Assembly (NCBI GenBank): GCA_016210395.1
Contig: JACQUI010000076.1
Span: forward strand, 1-11,927
DNA length: 11,927 bases
From: Chloroflexota bacterium
Lineage (GTDB): Bacteria; Chloroflexota; Dehalococcoidia; Lucifugimonadales; JACPCL1
Reading direction: 5' to 3'
Shown one piece after another: positions 1 to 7,150 of this stretch. Position numbers and translations under genes: made by a program. Each line of letters starts with the position of its first letter. Position 1 is the stretch's first letter. The notes under the pieces were generated by a model, which saw only the letters and a program-made list of their open reading frames with translations, ran no database searches and had not been told where the DNA came from.

Positions 1-33
1 CCGCTCATGGTTCGACAGGCTCACCACGAGCGG
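1..33 (+). repeat. Dispersed hairpin repeat, copy 1
   Basis: An imperfect inverted repeat has left arm CCGCTC-A-TGGT (1-11) and right arm ACCA-C-GAGCGG (23-33), with one mismatch and an 11-base loop. A second copy lies in opposite orientation at 9369-9394; the shared core is 26 bases with one difference. The element touches the window edge and may extend left. From memory, very similar hairpin units are common in Dehalococcoidia-like genomes, but I could not search. It lies downstream of the minus-strand flavin reductase gene. A smaller GGCGCC inverted repeat (69-74 and 97-102) overlaps that gene's stop codon. Confidence 0.65.
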
Positions 34-101
34 TTGTTTATGGCGCCCTTTTCAGCAAGTAGGTACTAGGCGCCAGCAGCCAGCGATGGCGCAACGGCGC
101 C

Positions 102-692
102 CTACGGCGTATCGCGCCGCGGGTGCCAGGGCGTGTAGTCAATGCGGTGCAGCAGCGGGCGCGAGAACTCCTGCGCCTTGATGCGGTCTTGCTCGTAGAG
201 GGGTAGCCACTCCGCCGGCATGGCGGCGCGGAAGGAGCGAGGCGTCATCACCTCGCCCTGGGAGAGTTGCCCCGCGTCCAGGGCCTCGCCAGCGAAGCAA
301 GTGTCGGCCCCCAGGTCCATCGTGTTGATGACGCGGCAGTCAAAGTAGGCTCGGGCATCCTTCAGGACCGGGCAGCCGGTGGCGCCGATGGTGTACTCCT
401 CAGGCTTCAGCTTTTGAACGTCGCGGCCGGAGAAGAGGCCAAAGCGGTAGACCGTCTGGAGCTGGTCGGTGCGCAGCAGATGGAGGCAGAAGGCGCCGGC
501 CTTCCAGATGAGCTGGTGGCTCAGGTGCTGCTTGGAGACCACGATGATGATGCGAGGCGCTTCCGGCACCAGGGAGGCCCGCAGCGCCGAGTTGGCCACC
601 ATGGCGTTCACCCTCCCCTGCCAGGCGCTGGTGATGGCCACGATGGGCGATGCCAGGTTCCGCAGCAGGGCGTAGTTCAACTCAGCGTCCAC
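102..692 (-). CDS. Flavin reductase-like domain protein
   Basis: The product resembles the flavin reductase-like (FMN-binding split barrel) family, cytosolic proteins that bind FMN and either reduce it with NAD(P)H or serve as the reductase part of a two-component oxygenase. The sequence shows the family's N-terminal run NLASPIVAITS, then VNAMVANSALRASL and, further on, TGCPVLKDARAYFDCRV and an FAGEALDAG strand. At about 196 residues it has normal length. I chose GTG at 692 because GAGGGGG lies 7-8 bases upstream; a TTG at 731 would add 13 residues but has no ribosome binding site. The gene is transcribed away from the selenoprotein gene at 847, with about 150 bases between them. The physiological substrate cannot be told from sequence, and the family call is firmer than any specific function. 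Confidence 0.82.
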   Translation of the reverse strand: MDAELNYALLRNLASPIVAITSAWQGRVNAMVANSALRASLVPEAPRIIIVVSKQHLSHQLIWKAGAFCLHLLRTDQLQTVYRFGLFSGRDVQKLKPEEYTIGATGCPVLKDARAYFDCRVINTMDLGADTCFAGEALDAGQLSQGEVMTPRSFRAAMPAEWLPLYEQDRIKAQEFSRPLLHRIDYTPWHPRRDTP

Positions 693-754
693 GGCGCGTA
701 CCCCCTCGACGGCAGGGCGGAGTATACTCAATCGTCGTCTGCCGTCGCCATGCT

Positions 755-783
755 ATTGGACGGCTTCAGGAAGCCGGTGTCAA
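755..783 (-). promoter_or_regulatory. Candidate promoter with a palindrome filling the spacer, for the flavin reductase gene
   Basis: On the minus strand a perfect -35 TTGACA (783-778) is followed after 17 bases by TCCAAT (760-755), which matches the -10 consensus at four of six positions. The spacer is almost wholly occupied by a dyad at 761-776, CGGCTTC-AG-GAAGCCG, with 7-base arms and a 2-base centre. That placement is typical of a repressor site, which is an inference. A second possible -10, TATACT at 726-721, lies nearer the gene but has no good -35. Confidence 0.4.
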
Positions 784-846
784 CCGACAGCGCGCGGAGC
801 GCATCCTTTGCGGCAAGGGCGCATCGAAGCCCAGGGAGGTCTGCGG

Positions 847-1815
847 ATGAACGAGGTGCACAAGGAGACCTTCGAGGAGTTCAGGCGGTCATTCAACTAC
901 GGCAAGCGCACTGACCTGCTGTTCAAGTTCCTGGGCTCGCGGAACCTGACCGACGCCGATGCTGCCGAGTTCTTTCGCGGCCTCCTGGAGAAGCTGGGCG
1001 AGGCCTTGGACACCGGCGACTACACGGTAGTCCGGGAGCATGTCTTCCAGTGGCAGGTCCACGCCTACGCGCCCGCCGAGGGTGCGCCACCACCGCAGTT
1101 CCATTACGATAGTGCACCCTGGGCGCCGCCGCGCAAGCCGCTATCGCAGTCCCGGGTAGTGCTGATTTCAGCCGGCGGACTCTCTGTTGAGGGCGACGAC
1201 CCCCTGGGGCCCGACGGCCCCACGCAGGAGCAGGCGGTCCCCCGCATCCAGGAGTTCCTCAAGATGCCCCCGGTCCTCTCGGCCATCCCGCTGGACGCCG
1301 CCCCGGGCCGCCTCCGCATCCGCCACCCCGGCTACGACATCCGCGCCGCGCTGCGGGACCACAACGTGGTGTTCCCCCTAGACCGTCTGAAGGAGCTGTG
1401 CGCCGAAGGGGTCATTGGTGAGCTGGCCGATGAGCACTACTCCTTTGTGGGGGCCTCCTCCCAGCTACGTCTGCTCAACGAGGCGGCGCCCCAATGGGCG
1501 GAGCGCCTGAAGTCGAAGGGTGTGGACGCGGCCCTTCTGGTGGCAGCCTGACCGGTCTGCCACGTGTCCGTGGGACACGCTGCCAGGGTGATTGAGGGGA
1601 CTGGCATACCCACCGTGTGCATCTACATCCGGGCCTTCCGCCACCAGGCCGGGTGGCTAAAGCCGCCGCGAACGCTGCTCACCCCGCACCTGCTGGGCAG
1701 GACCGTGGGCCCGCCCGGCGACGCCGCGCGCCAGCGCGAGGTCGTGCGCGCCGCCCTGCGCCTGCTGGAGACGGCCACGGAGCCGGGCACCGTGGTGGAG
1801 CTCACACCGGCGTAG
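847..1815 (+). CDS. Selenocysteine-containing glycine/betaine/sarcosine/D-proline reductase family protein (selenoprotein B type), TGA 1549-1551 read as Sec
   Basis: This is one 322-residue protein if TGA at 1549-1551 is read as selenocysteine (residue 235). Before the TGA come family signatures: SAPWAPP..PLSQSRVVLISAGGLS (about 89-113), then HPGYDIR...VVFPLDRLKEL (160-184), GVIG and HYSFVGA. After it the frame continues as PVCH, giving a U-P-V-C redox motif (U235, C238), then ARVIEGTGIPTV and a C-terminal helix ending at TAG 1813-1815. The family includes the GrdB and PrdB selenoproteins of Stickland reductases; many homologues outside fermenters have unknown substrates, so a reductase acting on a C-N or similar bond is only an inference. 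The start is ATG 847, with AGGGAGGT ending 6 bases upstream. No other reductase subunit lies nearby. A nonsense-mutated pseudogene is the alternative, but conservation on both sides and the SECIS argue against it. Confidence 0.85.
1549..1579 (+). promoter_or_regulatory. In-frame UGA and bacterial SECIS-like hairpin
   Basis: Just downstream of TGA 1549-1551 is a perfect 7-bp stem, CGTGTCC (1563-1569) and GGACACG (1573-1579), closing a GTG triloop (1570-1572). The loop begins after 18 bases, inside the window known for bacterial SECIS elements (about 16-37), and its first base is G, as SelB recognition requires in described examples. The hairpin sits within the coding sequence, as in other bacterial selenoprotein mRNAs. 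Confidence 0.75.
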
Positions 1816-2310
1816 GTGGGGGATTGGGGTGCTGGCAGGGCTCAGCTTGGGAAGTCGGGGACGGACTAGAACTGGTCGGCCGCGGCAGCCCCTGCGACAT
1901 GTCGATGTGGCCTGCTCTACTGCCCAGCGAACCTGCTGCTGGAGGCTGTTCTGTATTCCGCTCCAAGACAGGAGCAGGTTGCAGGGTAGCTGTGCCAGGC
2001 GTAAAATCGCGGGCGTGAAAAGGACCCCATTTTGGCGCCCATGTTGCCAGTTGGCTTTGGGTCCAGGCGGGCTGGCAGCCAGGCCAAACGGCCCAAGAAT
2101 GCAAACAGGCGTGGAACGGGGCTGGACACGACCTTCTGAGCGGCTGAAACGGGAAATCCCGGTTGTTTCTGGCGTTTCTCAAACCGGATGTCTGCAACAA
2201 ATGCATTAATGACCCAAAGTCCACCGCTTCACCGGAGGTAATAGTAGTAGCCAGGTGAAGCGGCTGCACACCCCGGTTATCTTCATTCCATATAGAAGCT
2301 GAGTCGTAGT
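1816..2310. other. 495-base gene-free region with several inverted repeats
   Basis: I see no credible gene here. Open frames on either strand lack ribosome binding sites and have erratic composition. Inverted repeats include AACCTGCT (1930-1937) with AGCAGGTT (1973-1980), GCTCC (1960-1964) with GGAGC (1971-1975), and two overlapping, mutually exclusive pairings: CGGG-AAAT-CCCG (2150-2161) and CCGGTT (2159-2164) with AACCGG (2182-2187). The right part contains the longer repeat listed at 2224-2263. It may be the leader of the helicase gene plus the residue of an insertion boundary. Confidence 0.5.
2224..2263 (+). repeat. 10-bp perfect inverted repeat upstream of the helicase-PLD gene
   Basis: CCGCTTCACC (2224-2233) and GGTGAAGCGG (2254-2263) are exact reverse complements separated by 20 bases, and end 47 bases before the helicase start codon. 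Possible roles are a repressor-binding site or a hairpin in the 5' leader. I found no convincing -35/-10 pair around it, so the promoter is unplaced. Confidence 0.55.
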
Positions 2311-5300
2311 ATGAAGGAGCTGCTCGCTCAATTCGCTTCTGCAATTGCCTTCGAGATCGCTCTCCTCGAGAAGGAGAACGCCAACCATGCATATGAGTTG
2401 CTTTCTGGCCACCGGGAGGAGAAATCAACTGGTACCTTGTACATTTTTCTCCTCGCAGATGCGCTGCGACTGCCGGAGGAGGCACCCGGTACACTGAAAG
2501 TGGAGGGCCGGGACGTCAACGCTATGGTCGTTTCCCAGGAGGGCAACCGAATCTGGTTGTTGCTCGAATCGCTGGAACCACTGCCCGACTATATTGCGTC
2601 TGCACGCCTGGTCCTCAACGAGACTGATCTTCTGAAGCGCCTAAAAGAGCAGATTGAAGCTCTCAAGTCGAGCTCTGAGTTCGGTCTGGCACCCAAGGTC
2701 TTTGGGTTTGAATCGTCAACCGTTGACTTTGCCCAACTCCCAGTCGACCCTCCGGAGCACCTGGCAGAGCAGGGCAAGGAGGTCCTTCGACAGTGCGCTG
2801 GTTCCGAGGTCACCTTTGTATGGGGACCGCCTGGTACCGGCAAGACTTACACGATCGCAGCGCTGGTGGCGTCCTTGGCTTCATCGAACGAAACGGTTCT
2901 GGTGACGTCCCATACTCACGCAGCAGTAGAGCAGGCACTTTGGACGCTGGTTGAGCCACCTTCCGACGGTCGGCGAGCAGGCCTTCTCTACGGCAACCGG
3001 CTGGTCGGAGAGGGGCGAATACTTAAGGTAGGCGATCTCAAGTCCTCCAAGATTCCGCCCCGTGTTCATCTAGAGAGCTATCTTGAGACCAAGGCCAAGG
3101 AGCGAGAAGAGAACGTCCGAATCCTGGATGAGGAACGTGAGCGAATCGCCCGACAGATAGAACAGCTGAAGTCCCAGCTGGCTCCTTGGCTAGAGATGGA
3201 ACAAGCAGAACTAGCTCACCACTGGGTGCTTGAGCGATACGAAAGTGTGCTCACTGCCAAGGATGTTTCTGCCACTGAAGTGGTGAGGGCGAAGACAGCC
3301 TTAGACCGGGATGAAGCAACGCGGCTAAAGGCGGAGCACTCGTTTTTCATTGGACGGCACGGTCGCGTTCGGAAGGCATTGGAGCATTTGGGATCAACGC
3401 GCCAAGCCCTTACTCGCGCGGTAGCCACGGCGGGCCAGGCAGAAGCCGATGCAATCAGGGCCGAAAGAACGTTAGCCGAAGCTAACGCACGTCTGGTGCT
3501 GGCCCGTCAAACCACGCAGGGCCTCACGCCGTCCGATGAATTGCACAAACGAGCAACGAATGCCCAAGAGCGCGTCACCACGCTTGAATCTGAAATCAGA
3601 GCCATTCGCGCGACGGCCGACGATGATGCAAGGCAACTCGTTCAGAATGCCGCTGCAATCTTCGCGACACTGACGAAGCTCTACATCGACCGGAATCTGC
3701 TACATGACATGAAGTGGGATACGGTCATCGTTGACGAGGTTTCTATGGTAATGCCGCCGCTCCTCGCATACGCGGCCTCCCGGGCCAGAAAGCGAGTGGT
3801 GTTGGTTGGCGACATGTTCCAACTGCCACCCGTCGTGCACAGCGAGCGAGGCAGTGACGGTGAGATTCTCAGGCAGGACATCTTCGAACTGCGTCACATT
3901 ACAGAGGCCGTGGAGTCTCAATTGGACTTCCCGGGATTGGCGAAGCTTACCACCCAGCGGCGGATGCATCCCCACATCGCTGCGGTCGCGAAGGTTCTGA
4001 TAGATAGCTACAGCCATCTTGAGGATCACCACGAAGTTCTGGAGCGCAAACAGCCTGCCTTCGTCTCCGCCACTGAGACGGACGGCGGCCTTGCGGTCAT
4101 TGATATCAGCGATCTGTTGCCTTGGTCAGGCAAAATGCCTGGCAGCCTAAGTAGATTCAACTTCATATCAGGACAGGCTGCTATTGAACTGAGCGCCCTG
4201 TACGCTGCCCGGCTCCAGGAGCCAGAGGAGAAAACTCCGCCGCCGATTGGCATCGTCACGCCGTACGTAGCACAACGACGTTATCTCAACAAACTAATTC
4301 AAATGTTTGGGCTAGGACGGTGGGTTGCCGCCGGCACTGTTCACACGTTTCAGGGCAGCGAATGCGACGTCGTCATCTTCGACAGCGTTCTTGGAGAGCC
4401 GCATTGGACGTCGCGTTTCACGAATCCCAAGGATTGGCGTGAAGTCCGCCGCGACCTGAATGTTGCAGTAACTCGGGCACGTCATCAGTTCGTTTTCGTT
4501 GGAGATACTCATTGGCTCGACAAGCATGCAGGGCATGGTTCAGGCTACGGAAAACTCTGGTCTTTCCTTAAGGACAGGGCGGTGATGCTGAAGGCGACAG
4601 ACATCCTCGGCGAAGGCTTCAAGGAAAGAGTTGCGAAGACGGTCTCCGGAGTGAAGGGTTGGGACCTCACAGGCACCGAAAAGGCGCTACTCCTCACCGA
4701 GGTCGAATTCTATAAGTACTTCATTACTGATCTTATGAAGGCGACCCACCGGGTCGTACTATACACACCCTTCATTGGCAAGACTCGATGGCCCTCGGTC
4801 GCTCCCTCCATCGCCTTGTTGTGCAAACGCGGCCTCGACGTGTTTTTGCTTCACAAACCATTGACCGATCCCGAATGGAAGCAGGGCGATAGGCGGTTCG
4901 GTAAGAGCATTCTTGATTGGCTCTCCAGTCTTGGAGTCAAGCTCATCCCATTGTCAGGCGTCCACGCGAAGACCATCGTCATCGACAGCAAGATAGTGTA
5001 CGAGGGCAGCCTCAACTGGGCGAGCCAAACATCAAGCTATGAGCACATGTGGCGGTTCCCGAGCCGAGAAATGGCGTTGCTGGTTGAGAAGATGCTTCAA
5101 CTCGACCCAATCATCGAGGCATTCGGAGAAGAGGAGCAAGGCCACCGCTGCCCCAACTGCGCTGGCCCACTCATCCTAATCAACCGGGCTAACCAGAATC
5201 GGACCGATCCTCACCCACTACAGTTCGGCTGCGCTCGTTGGAGCGTGGACAAGAAAAGCTGCACTGGCTACCTTCGCTCCGTTGACGCACGTGCTCCGTT

Positions 5301-5436
5301 CCTCATTCCTCCGAGTTGTTCGCAGGGCACACGGATGCAAGTGAAGTACACAAAAGGCGGACATCCCTGGGACTGGCGATGTGGGCACAGGGGTTGCCGC
5401 CCGATCAGGTGGGTGAGGGGAGACTGCCTCGTCTAA
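2311..5436 (+). CDS. SF1 helicase fused to phospholipase D-type nuclease and zinc ribbon; candidate type II Mokosh (MkoC-like) antiphage protein
   Basis: This is a 1041-residue multidomain protein. Helicase motifs of the Upf1/DNA2 group are in order: Walker A GPPGTGKT (172-179), Walker B VDEVS (474-478), GDMFQLPP (500-507), QRRMHPHI (549-556), TVHTFQGSE (676-684) and NVAVTRAR (717-724). A charged, probably coiled-coil insertion (about 255-440) separates motifs I and II. A PLD domain follows (about 795-930) with one complete HxKx4Dx6GSxN motif: H885, K887, D892, G899, S900, N902. One motif per chain implies a dimeric nuclease, as in Nuc and Zucchini/PLD6. A topoisomerase-like zinc ribbon follows (C947, C950, C974, C984), with more cysteines at 1003, 1024, 1029 and 1039. 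SF1 helicase plus PLD in one chain is the published type II Mokosh architecture; that assignment is inferred. ATG 2311 is preceded by an in-frame stop but has no clear ribosome binding site. Base 3301-3360 has 33 of 60 G+C, lower than the neighbours. Confidence 0.88.
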   Translation: MKELLAQFASAIAFEIALLEKENANHAYELLSGHREEKSTGTLYIFLLADALRLPEEAPGTLKVEGRDVNAMVVSQEGNRIWLLLESLEPLPDYIASARLVLNETDLLKRLKEQIEALKSSSEFGLAPKVFGFESSTVDFAQLPVDPPEHLAEQGKEVLRQCAGSEVTFVWGPPGTGKTYTIAALVASLASSNETVLVTSHTHAAVEQALWTLVEPPSDGRRAGLLYGNRLVGEGRILKVGDLKSSKIPPRVHLESYLETKAKEREENVRILDEERERIARQIEQLKSQLAPWLEMEQAELAHHWVLERYESVLTAKDVSATEVVRAKTALDRDEATRLKAEHSFFIGRHGRVRKALEHLGSTRQALTRAVATAGQAEADAIRAERTLAEANARLVLARQTTQGLTPSDELHKRATNAQERVTTLESEIRAIRATADDDARQLVQNAAAIFATLTKLYIDRNLLHDMKWDTVIVDEVSMVMPPLLAYAASRARKRVVLVGDMFQLPPVVHSERGSDGEILRQDIFELRHITEAVESQLDFPGLAKLTTQRRMHPHIAAVAKVLIDSYSHLEDHHEVLERKQPAFVSATETDGGLAVIDISDLLPWSGKMPGSLSRFNFISGQAAIELSALYAARLQEPEEKTPPPIGIVTPYVAQRRYLNKLIQMFGLGRWVAAGTVHTFQGSECDVVIFDSVLGEPHWTSRFTNPKDWREVRRDLNVAVTRARHQFVFVGDTHWLDKHAGHGSGYGKLWSFLKDRAVMLKATDILGEGFKERVAKTVSGVKGWDLTGTEKALLLTEVEFYKYFITDLMKATHRVVLYTPFIGKTRWPSVAPSIALLCKRGLDVFLLHKPLTDPEWKQGDRRFGKSILDWLSSLGVKLIPLSGVHAKTIVIDSKIVYEGSLNWASQTSSYEHMWRFPSREMALLVEKMLQLDPIIEAFGEEEQGHRCPNCAGPLILINRANQNRTDPHPLQFGCARWSVDKKSCTGYLRSVDARAPFLIPPSCSQGTRMQVKYTKGGHPWDWRCGHRGCRPIRWVRGDCLV

Positions 5437-5563
5437 CACCAGGCTCGTTTACGCTTTCGGCCTCTCTGTGCTGAAGTCGACATCGTCAAAGCAGTGATAC
5501 GCCCTCGCATGATCGCGGCGGTCGTTCTATGACATCACGCCTGCGACCACAACGCCCAACTCT

Positions 5564-5583
5564 AGCCTGGCTGCGGCCAGGCT
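5564..5583. terminator. Hairpin between convergent genes, possible bidirectional terminator
   Basis: AGCCTGGC (5564-5571) and GCCAGGCT (5576-5583) form an 8-bp stem with a TGCG loop. It lies between the ends of the plus-strand helicase-PLD gene and the minus-strand E2 gene, where transcripts converge. No T-run follows on either strand, so it is not a textbook intrinsic terminator. I see nothing else in 5437-5672. Confidence 0.4.
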
Positions 5584-5672
5584 GCGTCCGTCTTATCATG
5601 AACAAGTTTTTGCGACCAACCCCGCCCACTCCGGTCGTGTCGAGGTGCCAGCGGATGATGGCGCCACGCACC

Positions 5673-7028
5673 CTAGTACACAGGCGTGTCTGGCCCCATG
5701 GCCTCGATGCGGCGCTTGACCGCCTGCACGAACCCGCCGGCGGCCTGGCCATCGAGAATCCTGTGGTCGAAGCTCATGGTGATGTACATGATGTCCCGGA
5801 TGGCAATGGCGTCGCTGACCACCACCGGCCGCTTCGTGATGGACTCCGTGGTCATGATGGCGGCCTGGGGGTAGTTGATGATGGCCTGGGACACGAAGGA
5901 GCCCAGGGCGCCGGTGTTGTTCAGGGTGAAGGTGCCGCCCTGGACATCCTCCAGGGTGAGTTGGTTCTTGCGGGCCTTCTCGATGAGGCGATGGAAGGCG
6001 TGGGCCAGCCCGGCGATGCTGAGGCGGTCGGCGTCGCGGACCACGGGGACCACCAGCCCCTGGGCTGCCGCCACGGCGATGCCCAGGTTGATGCGCTTCT
6101 TGAGGATGATCTTGTCGCCGCCCCAGGCCGAGTTCAGCAGCGGGTGCTCGCGGAGGGCCTCCACCACCGCCTTGGCGATGAAAGGTAGGTAGGTCAGCTC
6201 CACGCCCTCGCGCCGCTCGAACTCGTCGCGGACCCGCCCCCGCAGGCGTACCAGCGAGGTAGCATCTACCTCGTTGGCGCTCCATGCCACGGGTATCTGG
6301 GCCGCCTTGACCATGTTCTCGGCGATGATGCGGCGGACCGGCGTCAGCGGCAGGACCTCCTCCTCGAGGGCGGGAGCAGCTTGGGCCGCCGGTGCCGGGG
6401 CTGGCGGTGCGGCCCTTCCTTGGAAGGGCGCAGCAGCCGGAGCCGCCCCGGTGGCCGGCTTGCGCTCGATGTATCCCAGCAGGTCCTGCTTGGTGATGCG
6501 CCCTTCGATGCCGGTGCCCCTGAGCCGCCGCATCTCCTCTTCGGTGATGCCATGCTCAGCGGCCAGACGCTGCACCACAGGCGAGAGGCGGAGAGGCGCG
6601 CGAGGCGCCGCTGGGGTTGGTCCCTCTGGCAGCGTCGCGGGGGCTTCCACGGAAGGGCCGGCCTCTTCGGATGGAATGGCGCCCGTGGGGCCAATGTGTC
6701 CAGTGGCCTCTACGAAGACCCCGACCGTGCTGGTAGGCGCACGGGCGGCGGGCGCTGCCTCCGCGGGGGCTACCGCGGCAGGAGCCACGTCGCCGGTCTC
6801 GATCTCGCAGATGGGGGTACCCATCGCCACCTTCGTTCCTTCCTGCACCAGGAGGGAGACGAGTGTGCCACCCACCGGCGACGGCATCTCCATCGTCACC
6901 TTGTCGGTGACGACCTCCACCAGCGGCTCGTACTTCTGTACCACGTCGCCTGGCTTCTTGAGCCACTTCTGGATAATGCCTTCGGTGACCGACTCGCCGA
7001 CCTGCGGCAGCTCAACCTTGATGGGCAT
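5673..7028 (-). CDS. Dihydrolipoamide acyltransferase, E2 component of a 2-oxo acid dehydrogenase complex
   Basis: E2 forms the core of the complex: its swinging lipoyl arm takes the acyl group from E1 and the catalytic domain transfers it to CoA. The 451-residue protein has the full layout. An N-terminal lipoyl domain (about 2-78) carries the modified lysine K43 in TDKVTMEMPS. An Ala/Pro-rich linker follows, then a peripheral subunit-binding domain (about 148-188, LSPVVQRLA...GTGIEGRITKQDL), a second linker (190-224) and the acyltransferase domain (about 225-450). The active-site motif is FDHRILDG, with H422 and D426. One lipoyl domain and the TDKV lipoylation site fit branched-chain or pyruvate E2 of Gram-positive/Chloroflexota type; acyl specificity is undecided. 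ATG 7028 follows GAGGGGG by about 5 bases. It is third in the operon, 122 bases after E1 beta. Confidence 0.95.
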   Translation of the reverse strand: MPIKVELPQVGESVTEGIIQKWLKKPGDVVQKYEPLVEVVTDKVTMEMPSPVGGTLVSLLVQEGTKVAMGTPICEIETGDVAPAAVAPAEAAPAARAPTSTVGVFVEATGHIGPTGAIPSEEAGPSVEAPATLPEGPTPAAPRAPLRLSPVVQRLAAEHGITEEEMRRLRGTGIEGRITKQDLLGYIERKPATGAAPAAAPFQGRAAPPAPAPAAQAAPALEEEVLPLTPVRRIIAENMVKAAQIPVAWSANEVDATSLVRLRGRVRDEFERREGVELTYLPFIAKAVVEALREHPLLNSAWGGDKIILKKRINLGIAVAAAQGLVVPVVRDADRLSIAGLAHAFHRLIEKARKNQLTLEDVQGGTFTLNNTGALGSFVSQAIINYPQAAIMTTESITKRPVVVSDAIAIRDIMYITMSFDHRILDGQAAGGFVQAVKRRIEAMGPDTPVY

Positions 7029-7039
7029 AGCACCCCCTC

Positions 7040-7125
7040 TTCCCGAAACTGCCTTTCACTCGGGAACCAGGTCTTCCACCGCCCCCTGAAAGGGGCGGCA
7101 TCATGCCCCCACCTTCAGGCGGGGG
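7040..7125 (-). repeat. Three consecutive hairpins in the E1 beta-E2 intercistronic gap
   Basis: The 122-base gap is largely palindromic. In transcript order: (a) 7125-7106, arms CCCCCGCC and GGTGGGGG around a TGAA loop, 8 bp with one G-U pair on this strand; (b) 7098-7079, arms of 7 bp CCGCCCC/GGGGCGG around a 6-base loop; (c) 7066-7040, arms TTCCCGA/TCGGGAA around a 13-base loop. Hairpin (a) contains a mismatch if read from the other strand, so the RNA of the minus strand is favoured. This could be a dispersed palindromic unit, an mRNA stabiliser that shifts the E1:E2 ratio, or a partial terminator. Confidence 0.6.
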
Positions 7126-7150
7126 TGTGGAGAAGGTTTCCGAATAGCTT

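Noticed and set aside
808..1551. A separate plus-strand gene ending at TGA 1551, and a second small gene at 1564-1815
   Set aside because: Both are in one frame and complete one family domain when TGA is read as Sec. The 1564 start lacks a ribosome binding site, and 808 is worse placed than ATG 847 with its AGGGAGGT.
1917..2129. 70-codon minus-strand frame within the spacer
   Set aside because: It begins with ATG but has no clear ribosome binding site or promoter, and no recognisable domain. I cannot support it as a gene.
1802..2494. 230-codon open frame on the minus strand
   Set aside because: It covers the spacer and the start of the helicase gene in antisense, has Ser/Pro/Arg-rich low-information sequence and no ribosome binding site. 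I recognise no family.
5529..6188. 219-codon open frame on the plus strand
   Set aside because: It is antisense to the E2 gene, whose domain motifs are complete; long antisense frames are expected in GC-rich coding DNA.
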